Assembly (NCBI RefSeq): GCF_024160145.1
Contig: NZ_JAMYWQ010000015.1
Location: 1 to 64,000 of the forward strand
Length of the DNA: 64,000 nt
Origin: Serratia nevei
Lineage (GTDB): Bacteria; Pseudomonadota; Gammaproteobacteria; Enterobacterales; Enterobacteriaceae
Direction of reading: 5' to 3'
Below the pieces are notes generated by a model that was not told the DNA's origin, did not search any database, and saw nothing but the letters and a program-made list of their open reading frames with translations. Positions 23,419 to 32,385 of the stretch are shown one piece after another; position 1 is the stretch's first letter, and every line of letters begins with the position of its first letter. The translations under genes and the position numbers were made by a program.

Positions 23419-23618
23419 GGCTGCTTCTTACGTTTAATCTGAGATGAGGAGCCTGTGCGCACCCACAAACCGGCGGATTTCAAATAGCGCGGCGATAACA
23501 ACAGGTTTTGCCAGTATTGACGCAAATGGGGAAAGCGCCGGTGAAAGGCGTAGCCCAACGGAATGAAGATCAGCGCGCACAGCAGGATCAGTTGCACGAT
23601 GTCGTTAAGGTTCAGCAT
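23415..23618 (-). CDS. bcsF: BcsF, small membrane protein of cellulose secretion
   Basis: 67-aa protein with one N-terminal membrane segment (IVQLILLCALIFIPLGYAF) and a basic C-terminal tail. In E. coli BcsF recruits BcsE to the membrane synthase complex. SD AGGAGG lies 7 nt before the ATG. It overlaps bcsE by 14 bp and bcsG by 4 bp, so the three are tightly coupled. Confidence 0.88.
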   Translation of the reverse strand: MLNLNDIVQLILLCALIFIPLGYAFHRRFPHLRQYWQNLLLSPRYLKSAGLWVRTGSSSQIKRKKQP

Positions 23619-25173
23619 GCGGTTCCTCCTGCGGACCGAGCGGCAGCGTGAAGGCGACCGGCTGGCGCCGTTCTGCGGGCGCCGCCGTCGGCGTCACGCT
23701 GGGACGCGGTGAGATGCCGGCGGCGCCGGTGGCCGAGATCTGCCAGTGCCCCTGGGCCATGCGTTTGATTTCTGAAATGATATCGACATCCTGATGCCAC
23801 ACCACCCGGTTACTGAAGGCTTCGTCTACCGGCAAACGGAAGATGAACTTCAGCGCGGTATCCAGATCGTTGATGCGGCAGGTGGAGAGAAACAGCACCA
23901 ACCGCCCCTGCACCACGGTCATCACATCGCCGAAACGCCGCAGGTGGCACAGGGTCATCGCCTGCTCGGCGCGCAGACCGGTGGCCGGACGCAGCGCCAC
24001 CATCACGCCTTTGCCGTCCTCGGGTAGCAGCGTGTTGCCCATCAGCGAAAGCACCGCCTGGCTGAACGGCTCCGGCCGCATATAGCCTTTGAGCTGCAGC
24101 GGGCGCAAGCCGGCCAACAGCGCATCGATGTCGGCAGGCACATGGCGCGAGAAGCGCTGCCCCTGGATGCCCTCGAGCATGGTGAGAAAACGCGACAGCG
24201 GCGCGACGTGCGGCACGATCAGGTTGGCGCCGCAGGCCAGCAGCAGCCGCTCGTCGCTGTAGCGCAGGCTGGCGCTCATCTCGCGCACCGCGATTTTCAG
24301 GCCGTTGCCGCGGCTGCGGCGCAGGGTGTGGATCTGATGCGCCAGGTGATCGATTTGGTCGCTTTGATACAGCGCGAACACCAACGTCGCCGAGAGCCTC
24401 AACATGCCGTGCTGCGCCAGTTCGTCGTTGCTCTCCAGCAGCTGCCAGTTGGCGGACAGCGGCGGTGCGCCTTCCAGAATGCTGCGTTCGGCCAGATACT
24501 GGCCTTCGTCGCTGCGCAGGGCGGTGGGGGAGGGTTGGCTATTTTCATCCTCGCCTTGCCAGCCGCCTTCTGCGGCGTACAGCGTCAGCAACTGATTGGC
24601 GTTGATGCCGTTTTCGGTGCTCCACCAGTTCACCAGGTATTGCGCGCTATCCTGCTGCCATTGCAGGCTGGCAAGGCCGTTCAGGATACGGTGCTGCGTG
24701 CTGAGCTGCCCCTTGAGCTTGTTGATGCCGCCGCCGTGGCTGAGGATCAATAGCGTACACCCTTGCTGCCGTAGCCAGGCGGCAAGCGCGCGCGTCCACT
24801 CGCGCAGCTCAGCGGTGGTGAAGGTTTGCCACAGGCTGGCGTGCGCCAGCAGGATAAGTAAGCGATTTTGCGGCCGCAGAGCGCGCATCAGATCGTCGCT
24901 CAGCTGCGTCAGCGCGGCTTTTTTCTCCGGTAGTTGATACAGCGGCAGTTTCTGCAAAGCGGGCGAGGCCAACTCGGCCAGCAGGCGGTCGGGTTTGTCG
25001 CCGCTGCAGATCAGTGCGGCTTTTTCCGTGGCCGGCTGAGCGGCGATGGCCTGGCGGCACAGCAGCGCGGCGTCGCTCTGCCGATCGATATTGATCCAAT
25101 ACAGCCCTGGGGCCTGCATCACCGACAGCTCTTCCCAAATCTGCCGAATACCTAGAGAAAAAGAGTGCGCCAT
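23605..25173 (-). CDS. bcsE: BcsE, c-di-GMP-binding regulator of cellulose synthesis
   Basis: Cytoplasmic protein of the Bcs complex, 522 aa (E. coli 523). It contains a GIL-type domain with the c-di-GMP contact motif RxGD (HLRRFGDVM) near the C-terminal third, preceded by MVALRPATGLRAEQAMTLC. The N-terminal part resembles a degenerate receiver/NTPase fold. First gene of bcsEFG, divergent from bcsRQABZC over 189 bp, so both halves can be co-regulated. The C-terminal tail is rich in Pro and Ala and differs from E. coli. Confidence 0.92.
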   Translation of the reverse strand: MAHSFSLGIRQIWEELSVMQAPGLYWINIDRQSDAALLCRQAIAAQPATEKAALICSGDKPDRLLAELASPALQKLPLYQLPEKKAALTQLSDDLMRALRPQNRLLILLAHASLWQTFTTAELREWTRALAAWLRQQGCTLLILSHGGGINKLKGQLSTQHRILNGLASLQWQQDSAQYLVNWWSTENGINANQLLTLYAAEGGWQGEDENSQPSPTALRSDEGQYLAERSILEGAPPLSANWQLLESNDELAQHGMLRLSATLVFALYQSDQIDHLAHQIHTLRRSRGNGLKIAVREMSASLRYSDERLLLACGANLIVPHVAPLSRFLTMLEGIQGQRFSRHVPADIDALLAGLRPLQLKGYMRPEPFSQAVLSLMGNTLLPEDGKGVMVALRPATGLRAEQAMTLCHLRRFGDVMTVVQGRLVLFLSTCRINDLDTALKFIFRLPVDEAFSNRVVWHQDVDIISEIKRMAQGHWQISATGAAGISPRPSVTPTAAPAERRQPVAFTLPLGPQEEPHAEP

Positions 25174-25362
25174 AGGATATGTTCTACTTTCGTTGAAAGC
25201 CGACTAAAGGCGTTTATATTTAATGATAGCCATTTTTACTCTGGCAATAACAAATCTCCGAAGCTTTGCAACAATATTTGTTGAGAATCATCTTATTGCC
25301 TATCTCTTTTTGTATCGTTGCTATAGTTAATTAACATAGCCTATTTTCGCAAAGGCGGAAGC

Positions 25363-25554
25363 ATGAATAACTCACCCACCCATTTTCGTGCAGCGCTACC
25401 TGGGGAGAGCCAGGATGACCTGCAGGCGCTCAGTCAGGCTTTTTCCTTGCCGCAATTAAGCTATGTCGATATTTCACGGCAGGAGCGGTTAGCGCAAATG
25501 ATGACGCGTTGGCCACTGCTGGCCGAATTGGCGCAGACTATGGGGAGCCACTGA
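25363..25554 (+). CDS. bcsR: BcsR, small regulator of cellulose synthase
   Basis: 63 aa, soluble. It begins MNNSPTHFRAALPGESQDDL and has the conserved region ALSQAFSLPQLSYVDI. In E. coli BcsR forms a complex with BcsQ needed for cellulose secretion. GGCGGA precedes the ATG. The stop is 3 bp before bcsQ. Confidence 0.88.
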   Translation: MNNSPTHFRAALPGESQDDLQALSQAFSLPQLSYVDISRQERLAQMMTRWPLLAELAQTMGSH

Positions 25555-25557
25555 TCT

Positions 25558-26298
25558 ATGCCGGTGATCGCGCTGCAAGGGTTGCGGGGGGGAATGGGAA
25601 CGACGTCGATCACGGCGGCGCTCGCCTGGGCGTTGCAACAGCTGGGCGAATCGGTGTTGGCGATCGATTTCACGCCGGACAATCTGCTGCGCCTGCATTT
25701 CAACACGCCGTTCGAGCTGGCGCGCGGCTGGGCCCGCGCCGAGCAAGACGGCGGACGCTGGCAGGAAGGCGCGCTGCGTTACTGCGAAAACCTCGACTTT
25801 TTGCCCTTTGGCCGCCTTAATGCGACGGAACGGCTGGAAGTGCAGCATCAGTGCCGGGAACATCCCGATCGCTGGCGCGACAATCTGCGCCGGCTGAGCG
25901 CCGGTGACCCGCAGCGCTGGATCCTGCTGGATGTGCCGACGGGGGACGGCGTGCTGGCGCAGCAGGCGTTGCAGCTTGCCGACAGCGTGTTCGTGCTGTT
26001 GAATCCCGATGCCAACTGCCAGGTACGGCTCCATCAGCAGACGCTGCCGAACGGCTGCCGTTTCCTGGTCAATCACTACTCCTCCGCCAGTCAGCTGCAG
26101 CAGGATCTGCATCAGCTGTGGCTGCAAACCCTGGGCGGTCTGCTGCCGGTGACGATCCATCGCGATGAGGCGTTGGCGGAAGCGCTGGCGGTCAAACAGC
26201 CGTTGGGCGAGTACCGCCCCGAGAGCCTGGCGGCGGATGAAGTGCTGACGCTGGCCAACTGGTGCCTTATCAACCTCAAACGGGACGTTGCGCCATGA
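25558..26298 (+). CDS. bcsQ: BcsQ, MinD/ParA-type ATPase of cellulose secretion
   Basis: 246-aa SIMIBI-class ATPase. The deviant Walker A is LRGGMGTTS (lysine missing from the usual GKGGVGKT, as in other BcsQ proteins), and the acidic switch is AIDFTPDNLL. It binds BcsR and helps assemble the synthase at the pole. Intact here, unlike E. coli K-12, which has a premature stop early in bcsQ. It overlaps bcsA by 4 bp (ATGA). Confidence 0.92.
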   Translation: MPVIALQGLRGGMGTTSITAALAWALQQLGESVLAIDFTPDNLLRLHFNTPFELARGWARAEQDGGRWQEGALRYCENLDFLPFGRLNATERLEVQHQCREHPDRWRDNLRRLSAGDPQRWILLDVPTGDGVLAQQALQLADSVFVLLNPDANCQVRLHQQTLPNGCRFLVNHYSSASQLQQDLHQLWLQTLGGLLPVTIHRDEALAEALAVKQPLGEYRPESLAADEVLTLANWCLINLKRDVAP

Positions 26299-28898
26299 GC
26301 CGGGTGCTGAGCCTGCTGCTGGTGCCGCCGGTGCGTCAGGCGGTGCAAACGCGCTACCGCGGCTATCGCCGCAACGGCGCGTCGGCGTTGACCGCCTTTT
26401 TCGCCACGCTGCTGGTGGCGCTGGGATGGCTGCTGCTGCGCTTCGAATCGCCGGCGTGGCAGCGCGTGCGCGCCGGCCGCGCTTATTGGTTCCCGCACCT
26501 GTCCGCCGAGCGCCCGCGCCCGGCGGATGCGCTGCGTTATTTGCTGCAGGGGCTGTGGCTGTTGCTGTTTCGCAGCGGCCGCGCGCCGGTACAGCGCGAC
26601 TATCTCGCCGGTTGGCGCCGCCTGCAGCAGCGCTATGCCGACTGGCTGCAGGGTCTGCCGCAGCGGCTGAAGAACGCCGGTGTGGAGCAACGCTCGGTAG
26701 AACGCCTCGGCCGCCTGAGCCGGGGCATGCGGCGCGCGCTGTTTATTCTGGTCAGCGTGCTGGCGGCGATCCTCGCCATGCTGTGCATCTCGCAACCGTT
26801 CGATCTGCCGGCGCAGTTCGTGTTCGTCCTGCTGCTGTGGGGGATCGCGATGGTGGTGCGCCGGGTGCCGGGGCGTTTGCCGGGGCTGATGCTGATCGTG
26901 CTGTCATTGACCGTATCCTGCCGCTACCTGTGGTGGCGCTATACCGCCACGCTGAACTGGGACGATCCGCTCAGCCTGGTGTGCGGTCTGTTGCTGCTGG
27001 TGGCGGAAACCTACGCCTGGGTGGTGTTGGTGCTGGGCTATTTCCAGACCGTCTGGCCGCTTAACCGCCAGCCGGTGCCGCTGCCCGCCGATAGCGCCAC
27101 CTGGCCGACCATCGATCTGATGGTGCCGACTTACAACGAAGATCTCGGGGTGGTGAAGCCGACCATCTACGCGGCGCTGGGCATCGACTGGCCGAAGGAA
27201 AAGGTGAATATCTATATCCTCGACGACGGCAATCGCCCCGAATTCCGGGCGTTTGCCGCCGAAGTGGGGGTGAAATACATCGCCAGGCCGACCCACGAAC
27301 ACGCCAAGGCCGGCAACATCAACAATGCGCTGAAGCAGGCCACCGGCGAGTTCGTGGCGATTTTCGACTGTGACCACGTGCCGACGCGCTCCTTCCTGCA
27401 GCTGACCATGGGCTGGTTCTTCAAAGACAAAAAGCTGGCAATGCTGCAAACCCCACACCACTTCTTCTCGCCGGATCCGTTCGAGCGCAACCTCGGCCGC
27501 TTCCGCCAGACGCCCAACGAGGGCACTTTGTTCTACGGGCTGGTGCAGGACGGCAACGACATGTGGGACGCCACCTTCTTCTGCGGCTCTTGCGCCATCC
27601 TGCGCCGCAGCGCGCTGGACGAGATCGGCGGCATCGCGGTGGAAACCGTCACCGAAGACGCCCATACCTCGCTGCGTTTGCACCGGCGCGGGCACACCTC
27701 GGCCTATATCCGCATTCCGCAGGCCGCCGGGTTGGCGACCGAGAGCCTGTCGGCGCACATCGGCCAGCGCATTCGCTGGGCGCGCGGCATGGTGCAGATC
27801 TTCCGGCTGGACAACCCGCTGTTGGGCAAGGGGCTGAAGCTGGCGCAGCGCCTGTGCTACGCCAACGCCATGCTGCATTTCCTGTCGGGCATCCCGCGGT
27901 TGATCTTCCTCACCGCGCCGCTGGCGTTTTTGTTGCTGCACGCCTACATCATCTTCGCGCCGGCGTTGGCGATCGCGCTTTATGTGCTGCCGCACATGAT
28001 CCATGCCAGCCTGACCAACTCGCGTATCCAGGGGAAATATCGCCATTCGTTCTGGAGCGAAATCTATGAAACGGTGCTGGCCTGGTATATCGCGCGGCCG
28101 ACGACGGTGGCGTTGTTCAATCCGCACAAGGGCAAATTCAACGTCACCGCCAAGGGCGGGCTGGTGGAAGAAGAACACGTCGATTGGGTGATCACCCGGC
28201 CTTATATGTTCCTGGTGATCCTGAATCTGGCCGGGCTGGCGTTCGGGGTCTGGCGGCTGGCCTATGGCCCGACGGACGAGGTGATGACGGTGATCATCAG
28301 CCTGGTGTGGGTGCTGTACAACATGACCATTCTCGGTGGCGCGGTGGCGGTGGCGGTGGAAGCCAAACAGGTGCGCCAGGCGCACCGCGTGGAGATCGCC
28401 ATGCCGGCGGCGATCGCGCGCGCCGACGGTCATCTGTATCCCTGCACGCTGCGCGATTATTCCGATGGCGGCGTAGGCATCGAAATGCGGGTGGAAAACG
28501 CGCTGAAAGACGGCGACAAAGCCTCGCTGCTGCTCAAGCGCGGTCAGCAGGAGTTCAGCTTCCCCTGCGTGGTGACGCGCGCCTTCGGCAGCAAGGTAGG
28601 GGTGCGTTTGGTCGACCTCTCCACCCGTGAACACATCGATTTCATTCAGTGCACCTTCGCCCGCGCCGATACCTGGGCGCTGTGGCAGGACGGGTTCCCT
28701 GAAGACCGGCCGATAGAAAGCCTGCGCGACGTACTGGCGCTGGGTTTCCGTGGATACGTGCGCATGGCGGACTACGCGCCGCCGCTGGTGCGCGGTTTGC
28801 TGGTCGGGGTCACTTCGCTGACCGCCTGGGTCGTGTCGTTTATTCCGCGCGGCGTCGGCAGGCAACCGGCCTTGGGTCAACAAGAAACAGTGGGTTAG
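26295..28898 (+). CDS. bcsA: BcsA, cellulose synthase catalytic subunit
   Basis: Inner-membrane glycosyltransferase (GT2) that polymerises UDP-glucose into cellulose. The protein is 867 aa (E. coli 872). Catalytic motifs: VPTYNED (277-283), DDGN (310-313), DCD (358-360), TED (453-455) and QRIRW (491-495). A C-terminal PilZ domain binds c-di-GMP through RQAHR (Arg694, Arg698) and DYSDGG. Several membrane segments flank the GT domain. ATG 26295 overlaps the bcsQ stop; the in-frame start at 26262 lies within bcsQ and is rejected. Confidence 0.97.
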   Translation: MSRVLSLLLVPPVRQAVQTRYRGYRRNGASALTAFFATLLVALGWLLLRFESPAWQRVRAGRAYWFPHLSAERPRPADALRYLLQGLWLLLFRSGRAPVQRDYLAGWRRLQQRYADWLQGLPQRLKNAGVEQRSVERLGRLSRGMRRALFILVSVLAAILAMLCISQPFDLPAQFVFVLLLWGIAMVVRRVPGRLPGLMLIVLSLTVSCRYLWWRYTATLNWDDPLSLVCGLLLLVAETYAWVVLVLGYFQTVWPLNRQPVPLPADSATWPTIDLMVPTYNEDLGVVKPTIYAALGIDWPKEKVNIYILDDGNRPEFRAFAAEVGVKYIARPTHEHAKAGNINNALKQATGEFVAIFDCDHVPTRSFLQLTMGWFFKDKKLAMLQTPHHFFSPDPFERNLGRFRQTPNEGTLFYGLVQDGNDMWDATFFCGSCAILRRSALDEIGGIAVETVTEDAHTSLRLHRRGHTSAYIRIPQAAGLATESLSAHIGQRIRWARGMVQIFRLDNPLLGKGLKLAQRLCYANAMLHFLSGIPRLIFLTAPLAFLLLHAYIIFAPALAIALYVLPHMIHASLTNSRIQGKYRHSFWSEIYETVLAWYIARPTTVALFNPHKGKFNVTAKGGLVEEEHVDWVITRPYMFLVILNLAGLAFGVWRLAYGPTDEVMTVIISLVWVLYNMTILGGAVAVAVEAKQVRQAHRVEIAMPAAIARADGHLYPCTLRDYSDGGVGIEMRVENALKDGDKASLLLKRGQQEFSFPCVVTRAFGSKVGVRLVDLSTREHIDFIQCTFARADTWALWQDGFPEDRPIESLRDVLALGFRGYVRMADYAPPLVRGLLVGVTSLTAWVVSFIPRGVGRQPALGQQETVG

Positions 28899-28960
28899 CT
28901 GCGAGTTCAACCGCCCGCTCACTCGCACGGTGAACAGGCTCCAACATTGATGATGATACG

Positions 28961-31267
28961 ATGACGAGAAAAATAACCTGGTTAACTGCTCTGGCCTTAG
29001 GCATCAGCACCCTGTCGCAGGCCGAAACCGCTACCGCCCCGACCGTGGCGGCCCAGCCGCCGATCGCCGCCGCGGCCGATACGGCGATCCTGCCATCGCC
29101 GTCTGGCGCACCGCAAGATCCGAATGCGCCGGTGCGCGATGTGTCGCTGCCGTTCGCGCAGATTGCGCCGCCGCCGGGGGCCTTTATTCTGCGCGGCACC
29201 CGGCCGGACGGGCAGATCGAATTCGGCGTACGCAGCGATGAAGTGGTCTCGCAGGCGATGCTCGATATGGAGTTTACGCCGTCGCCGGCGCTGATCCCGG
29301 TGGAATCGCACGTCAAGGTCTACCTGAACGACGAACTGATGGGCGTGACGACCATCGCCAAGGAGCAACTGGGCAAGCCCAATCACATCCAGATGGCGAT
29401 CGATCCGCGTTATATCACCGATTTTAACCGCGTCCGGCTGGTGTTCGTCGGCCATTATCAGAACATCTGCGAAAACCCGGCCAGCACCTCGCTATGGCTC
29501 GACGTCAGCAAATCCAGCGCGCTGAAGCTGCGTTTCCAAACGCTGCCGCTGAAAAACGAGCTGTCGCACTTCCCCGAGCCGTTCTTCGACAGCCGCGATA
29601 ATCGGCCGTTGACGCTGCCGATGGTGTTCGCCGGCCAGCCGGATCTCGCCCAGCAGCGCGCGGCGGGTATTTTGGCCTCCTGGTTCGGCAGCAAGGCGCA
29701 GTGGCGCGGGCAATCCTTCCCGACGCTGTATAACGCGCTGCCGACGCAGCACGCGGTGGTGTTCGCCACCAACCAGCAGCGCCCGGATTTCCTGCGCGAT
29801 TACCCGGCGGTCAACGGCCCGACGGTGGAGATGATCAGCCACCCCGACAATCCTTACGTTAAGCTGCTGCTGATCCAGGGGCGCGACGATAACGATTTGA
29901 TCACCGCGGTGAAGGGCATCGCGCAGGGCAACATCCTGTTCCGCGGCCAGAACGTGACGGTGGACAAAGTGGAGCAACTGGTGCCGCGTCAGCCTTACGA
30001 CGCGCCGAACTGGGTGCGCACCGATCGGCCGATGACCTTCGCCGAGCTGCAGCAATACGCCGAACAGCTGCAAACCAGCGGCATCGAGCCCGGGCCGATT
30101 TCGCTGACCATGAACCTGCCGCCGGATTTGTTCCTGATCCGCAGCACCGGCATCGACATGCACCTGAAATATCGTTACACCGCGCCGCGCATTCAGGACG
30201 GTTCGCGGCTGAGCGTCAGCCTGAACAACCAGTTTGTGCAGGCTTACTCGCTGGTGCCGGAACACGAGCAGGGCGCGCAGCTGCTGCGCCTGCCGCTGAC
30301 GCAGGGGCTGCTCGACTCCGACAAGAACGTCAATATCCCGGCGCTGCGGCTGGGCGCCACCAACCAGCTGCGCTTTGACTTCGACTACACCACACTGCTG
30401 GCCAGCGGCGCGGAAGGGCGCTGCGAAACCTATTCCTTCACGCAAAACCACGCGGTGATCGACGGCGCTTCCACCATCGATTTCTCCGGCTATCGCCACT
30501 TCATGGCGATGCCGGATCTGCGCGCCTTCGCCAACGCCGGCTTCCCGTTCAGCCGCCTGGCGGATCTGTCACAAACGCTGGTGCTGGTGAATCAGAAACC
30601 GCAGCCGGCGCAGGTCAGCGCGCTGCTGAACGCGCTGGGGGTGGTCGGTGCGCAAACCGGCTATCCGGCGCTGGCCTTCACGCTGAGCGATGACTGGTCG
30701 CAGGCCAAGGATCGCGACGACGATATCCTGCTGGTCGGCACCATTCCGCCGGAGTTGCGTGACGATAAGAAAATCAGTCTGTTGGTGGATGCCACCCTCA
30801 GTTGGGTGAAGCAGCCGACACGTCAGCCGCCGTTGCCCAATGCGGAAGTGATGGCGGAGGATACCAAACCGGACAGCAAAACCACCGTCAGTTCCGAGGG
30901 GGCGATGTCGGCGATCATCGGCGTTCAGTCGCCGTTCCACGACCAGCGCAGCATTGTGGCGCTGTTGGCGGACAGCCCGCGCGGCTATGAGCTGCTGAAC
31001 GATGCGCTGCTGGACAGCGGCAAGCGCGCCGCGATGTTCGGCTCGGTGGCGGTGATCCGCGAATCGGGGGTTAACAGCCTGCGCGTCGGCGATATTTACT
31101 ATGTCGGCCATCTGCCGTGGTGGGAGCGGCTGTGGTACGCCCTCTCCACCCATCCGGTGCTGCTGGCGGTGATCGCGGTGGTGCTGGTGGTGATCCTGGG
31201 TCTGATGCTGTGGCGTGGCCTGAAGGCCTTCAGCCGGCGTCGTCTGGCACCTGAAGATCGGGATTGA
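28961..31267 (+). CDS. bcsB: BcsB, periplasmic cellulose synthase subunit
   Basis: 768 aa, membrane-anchored periplasmic protein that guides the glucan and stabilises BcsA. The signal peptide is 1-21 (ISTLSQA-E). Two carbohydrate-binding/flavodoxin-like repeats fill the body; conserved IAPPPGAFILRG and RPYDAPNWVRTDRP-type motifs are seen. The C-terminal anchor (about 735-758) is HPVLLAVIAVVLVVILGLML. 62 bp separate it from bcsA. Confidence 0.94.
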   Translation: MTRKITWLTALALGISTLSQAETATAPTVAAQPPIAAAADTAILPSPSGAPQDPNAPVRDVSLPFAQIAPPPGAFILRGTRPDGQIEFGVRSDEVVSQAMLDMEFTPSPALIPVESHVKVYLNDELMGVTTIAKEQLGKPNHIQMAIDPRYITDFNRVRLVFVGHYQNICENPASTSLWLDVSKSSALKLRFQTLPLKNELSHFPEPFFDSRDNRPLTLPMVFAGQPDLAQQRAAGILASWFGSKAQWRGQSFPTLYNALPTQHAVVFATNQQRPDFLRDYPAVNGPTVEMISHPDNPYVKLLLIQGRDDNDLITAVKGIAQGNILFRGQNVTVDKVEQLVPRQPYDAPNWVRTDRPMTFAELQQYAEQLQTSGIEPGPISLTMNLPPDLFLIRSTGIDMHLKYRYTAPRIQDGSRLSVSLNNQFVQAYSLVPEHEQGAQLLRLPLTQGLLDSDKNVNIPALRLGATNQLRFDFDYTTLLASGAEGRCETYSFTQNHAVIDGASTIDFSGYRHFMAMPDLRAFANAGFPFSRLADLSQTLVLVNQKPQPAQVSALLNALGVVGAQTGYPALAFTLSDDWSQAKDRDDDILLVGTIPPELRDDKKISLLVDATLSWVKQPTRQPPLPNAEVMAEDTKPDSKTTVSSEGAMSAIIGVQSPFHDQRSIVALLADSPRGYELLNDALLDSGKRAAMFGSVAVIRESGVNSLRVGDIYYVGHLPWWERLWYALSTHPVLLAVIAVVLVVILGLMLWRGLKAFSRRRLAPEDRD

Positions 31268-31272
31268 CGGTG

Positions 31273-32385
31273 GTGAACGCGATGCTGCAACGCCTGTCGC
31301 TCGGTATGCTGCTGCTGTGCACCTTCAGCGCGGCGGCGGCCTGCGAGTGGCCGGGCTGGCAACAGTACAAGCAGTTCTACATCAGCCCGCAGGGGCGGGT
31401 GATCGATCCGAGCAGCCCGAACAAAATCACCACCTCTGAGGGGCAGAGTTACGGTCTGTTCTTCGCCCTGGTGGCCAACGACCGGCCGACCTTCGACCTG
31501 CTGTTGACCTGGACGGAAAACAACCTGGCGGCGGGCGATCTCAGCGCCCGTTTACCCGCCTGGCTGTGGGGTGAGAGCAACGACAGGCAGTGGAAGGTGC
31601 TGGATGCCAATTCGGCATCGGACGCCGATCTGTGGATCGCTTACAACCTGCTCGAAGCCGGTCGCCTGTGGAAAAGTCGGCGTTATCAAACCCTGGGGAC
31701 GCTGCTGCTGCAACGTATCGGCCGCGAGGAAGTGGCCGACATTCCCGGCCTGGGGCTGATGCTGTTGCCGGGCAAAGTCGGGTTCGTGGCGGAAGATCGC
31801 TGGCGGCTGAATCCCAGCTATCTGCCGCCGCAGCTGTTGGCGCGTTTTGCCGCGCTGAACGGCCCGTGGCGCGCGATGCGTCAGGTCAATCAGCGGTTGT
31901 GGCTGGACACGGCGCCGCACGGTTTCTCGCCGGACTGGGTGGTGTGGCGGGTCGGCGCAGGCTGGCAGCCGGACACCGTCAAACCGAATATCGGCAGCTA
32001 CGACGCCATTCGGGTCTACCTGTGGGCCGGCATGCTGGCGGACGACGATGAGCACAAGGCCGCGCTGCTCGAACGCTTCCAACCGATGGCGCAGCTCACC
32101 GCCAAGCAGGGCGTACCGCCGGAGAAAACCGATACCGCCAGCGGCAAAACCACCGGGAACGGCCCGGTCGGTTTCTCCGCCTCGATGTTGCCGATGTTGG
32201 CGACGCAGGGCGAGGCGCTGGTGGCACAGCGTCAACGCATCAGTGAACAGCCGCCGGGTGACGATGCCTATTTCAGCGCCTCGCTGACGCTGTTCGGTCA
32301 GGGGTGGGACCAACAACGTTATCGCTTTAATCGTCAGGGTGAACTTCAACCTTCGTGGGAAGGCCAATGCACAATTTCAAAATAA
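31273..32385 (+). CDS. bcsZ: BcsZ, periplasmic endo-1,4-beta-glucanase (GH8)
   Basis: Family 8 cellulase that trims or edits cellulose in the periplasm. The body is clear: signal peptide ending AAAA-C, catalytic Glu in TTSEGQSYGL, aspartate in SYDAIRVYLW. The start is ambiguous: TTG 31264 (overlapping the bcsB stop), GTG 31273 or ATG 31282. GTG 31273 gives 370 aa and ATG 31282 gives 367 (E. coli 368); no clear SD decides. It lies between bcsB and bcsC and overlaps bcsC by 19 bp. Confidence 0.9.
   Translation: MNAMLQRLSLGMLLLCTFSAAAACEWPGWQQYKQFYISPQGRVIDPSSPNKITTSEGQSYGLFFALVANDRPTFDLLLTWTENNLAAGDLSARLPAWLWGESNDRQWKVLDANSASDADLWIAYNLLEAGRLWKSRRYQTLGTLLLQRIGREEVADIPGLGLMLLPGKVGFVAEDRWRLNPSYLPPQLLARFAALNGPWRAMRQVNQRLWLDTAPHGFSPDWVVWRVGAGWQPDTVKPNIGSYDAIRVYLWAGMLADDDEHKAALLERFQPMAQLTAKQGVPPEKTDTASGKTTGNGPVGFSASMLPMLATQGEALVAQRQRISEQPPGDDAYFSASLTLFGQGWDQQRYRFNRQGELQPSWEGQCTISK

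Noticed and set aside
25558-26298. Possible frameshift or inactive bcsQ because the usual Walker A lysine is missing
   Set aside because: The frame is intact at normal length, and BcsQ proteins typically have this deviant motif.
26904-28928. 674-codon open frame antisense to bcsA
   Set aside because: A long shadow frame from GC-rich codon bias; the translation is rich in His, Arg and Gln with no recognisable motif. The same holds for 575-2299, 15779-17542 and 36158-38005 on the minus strand.
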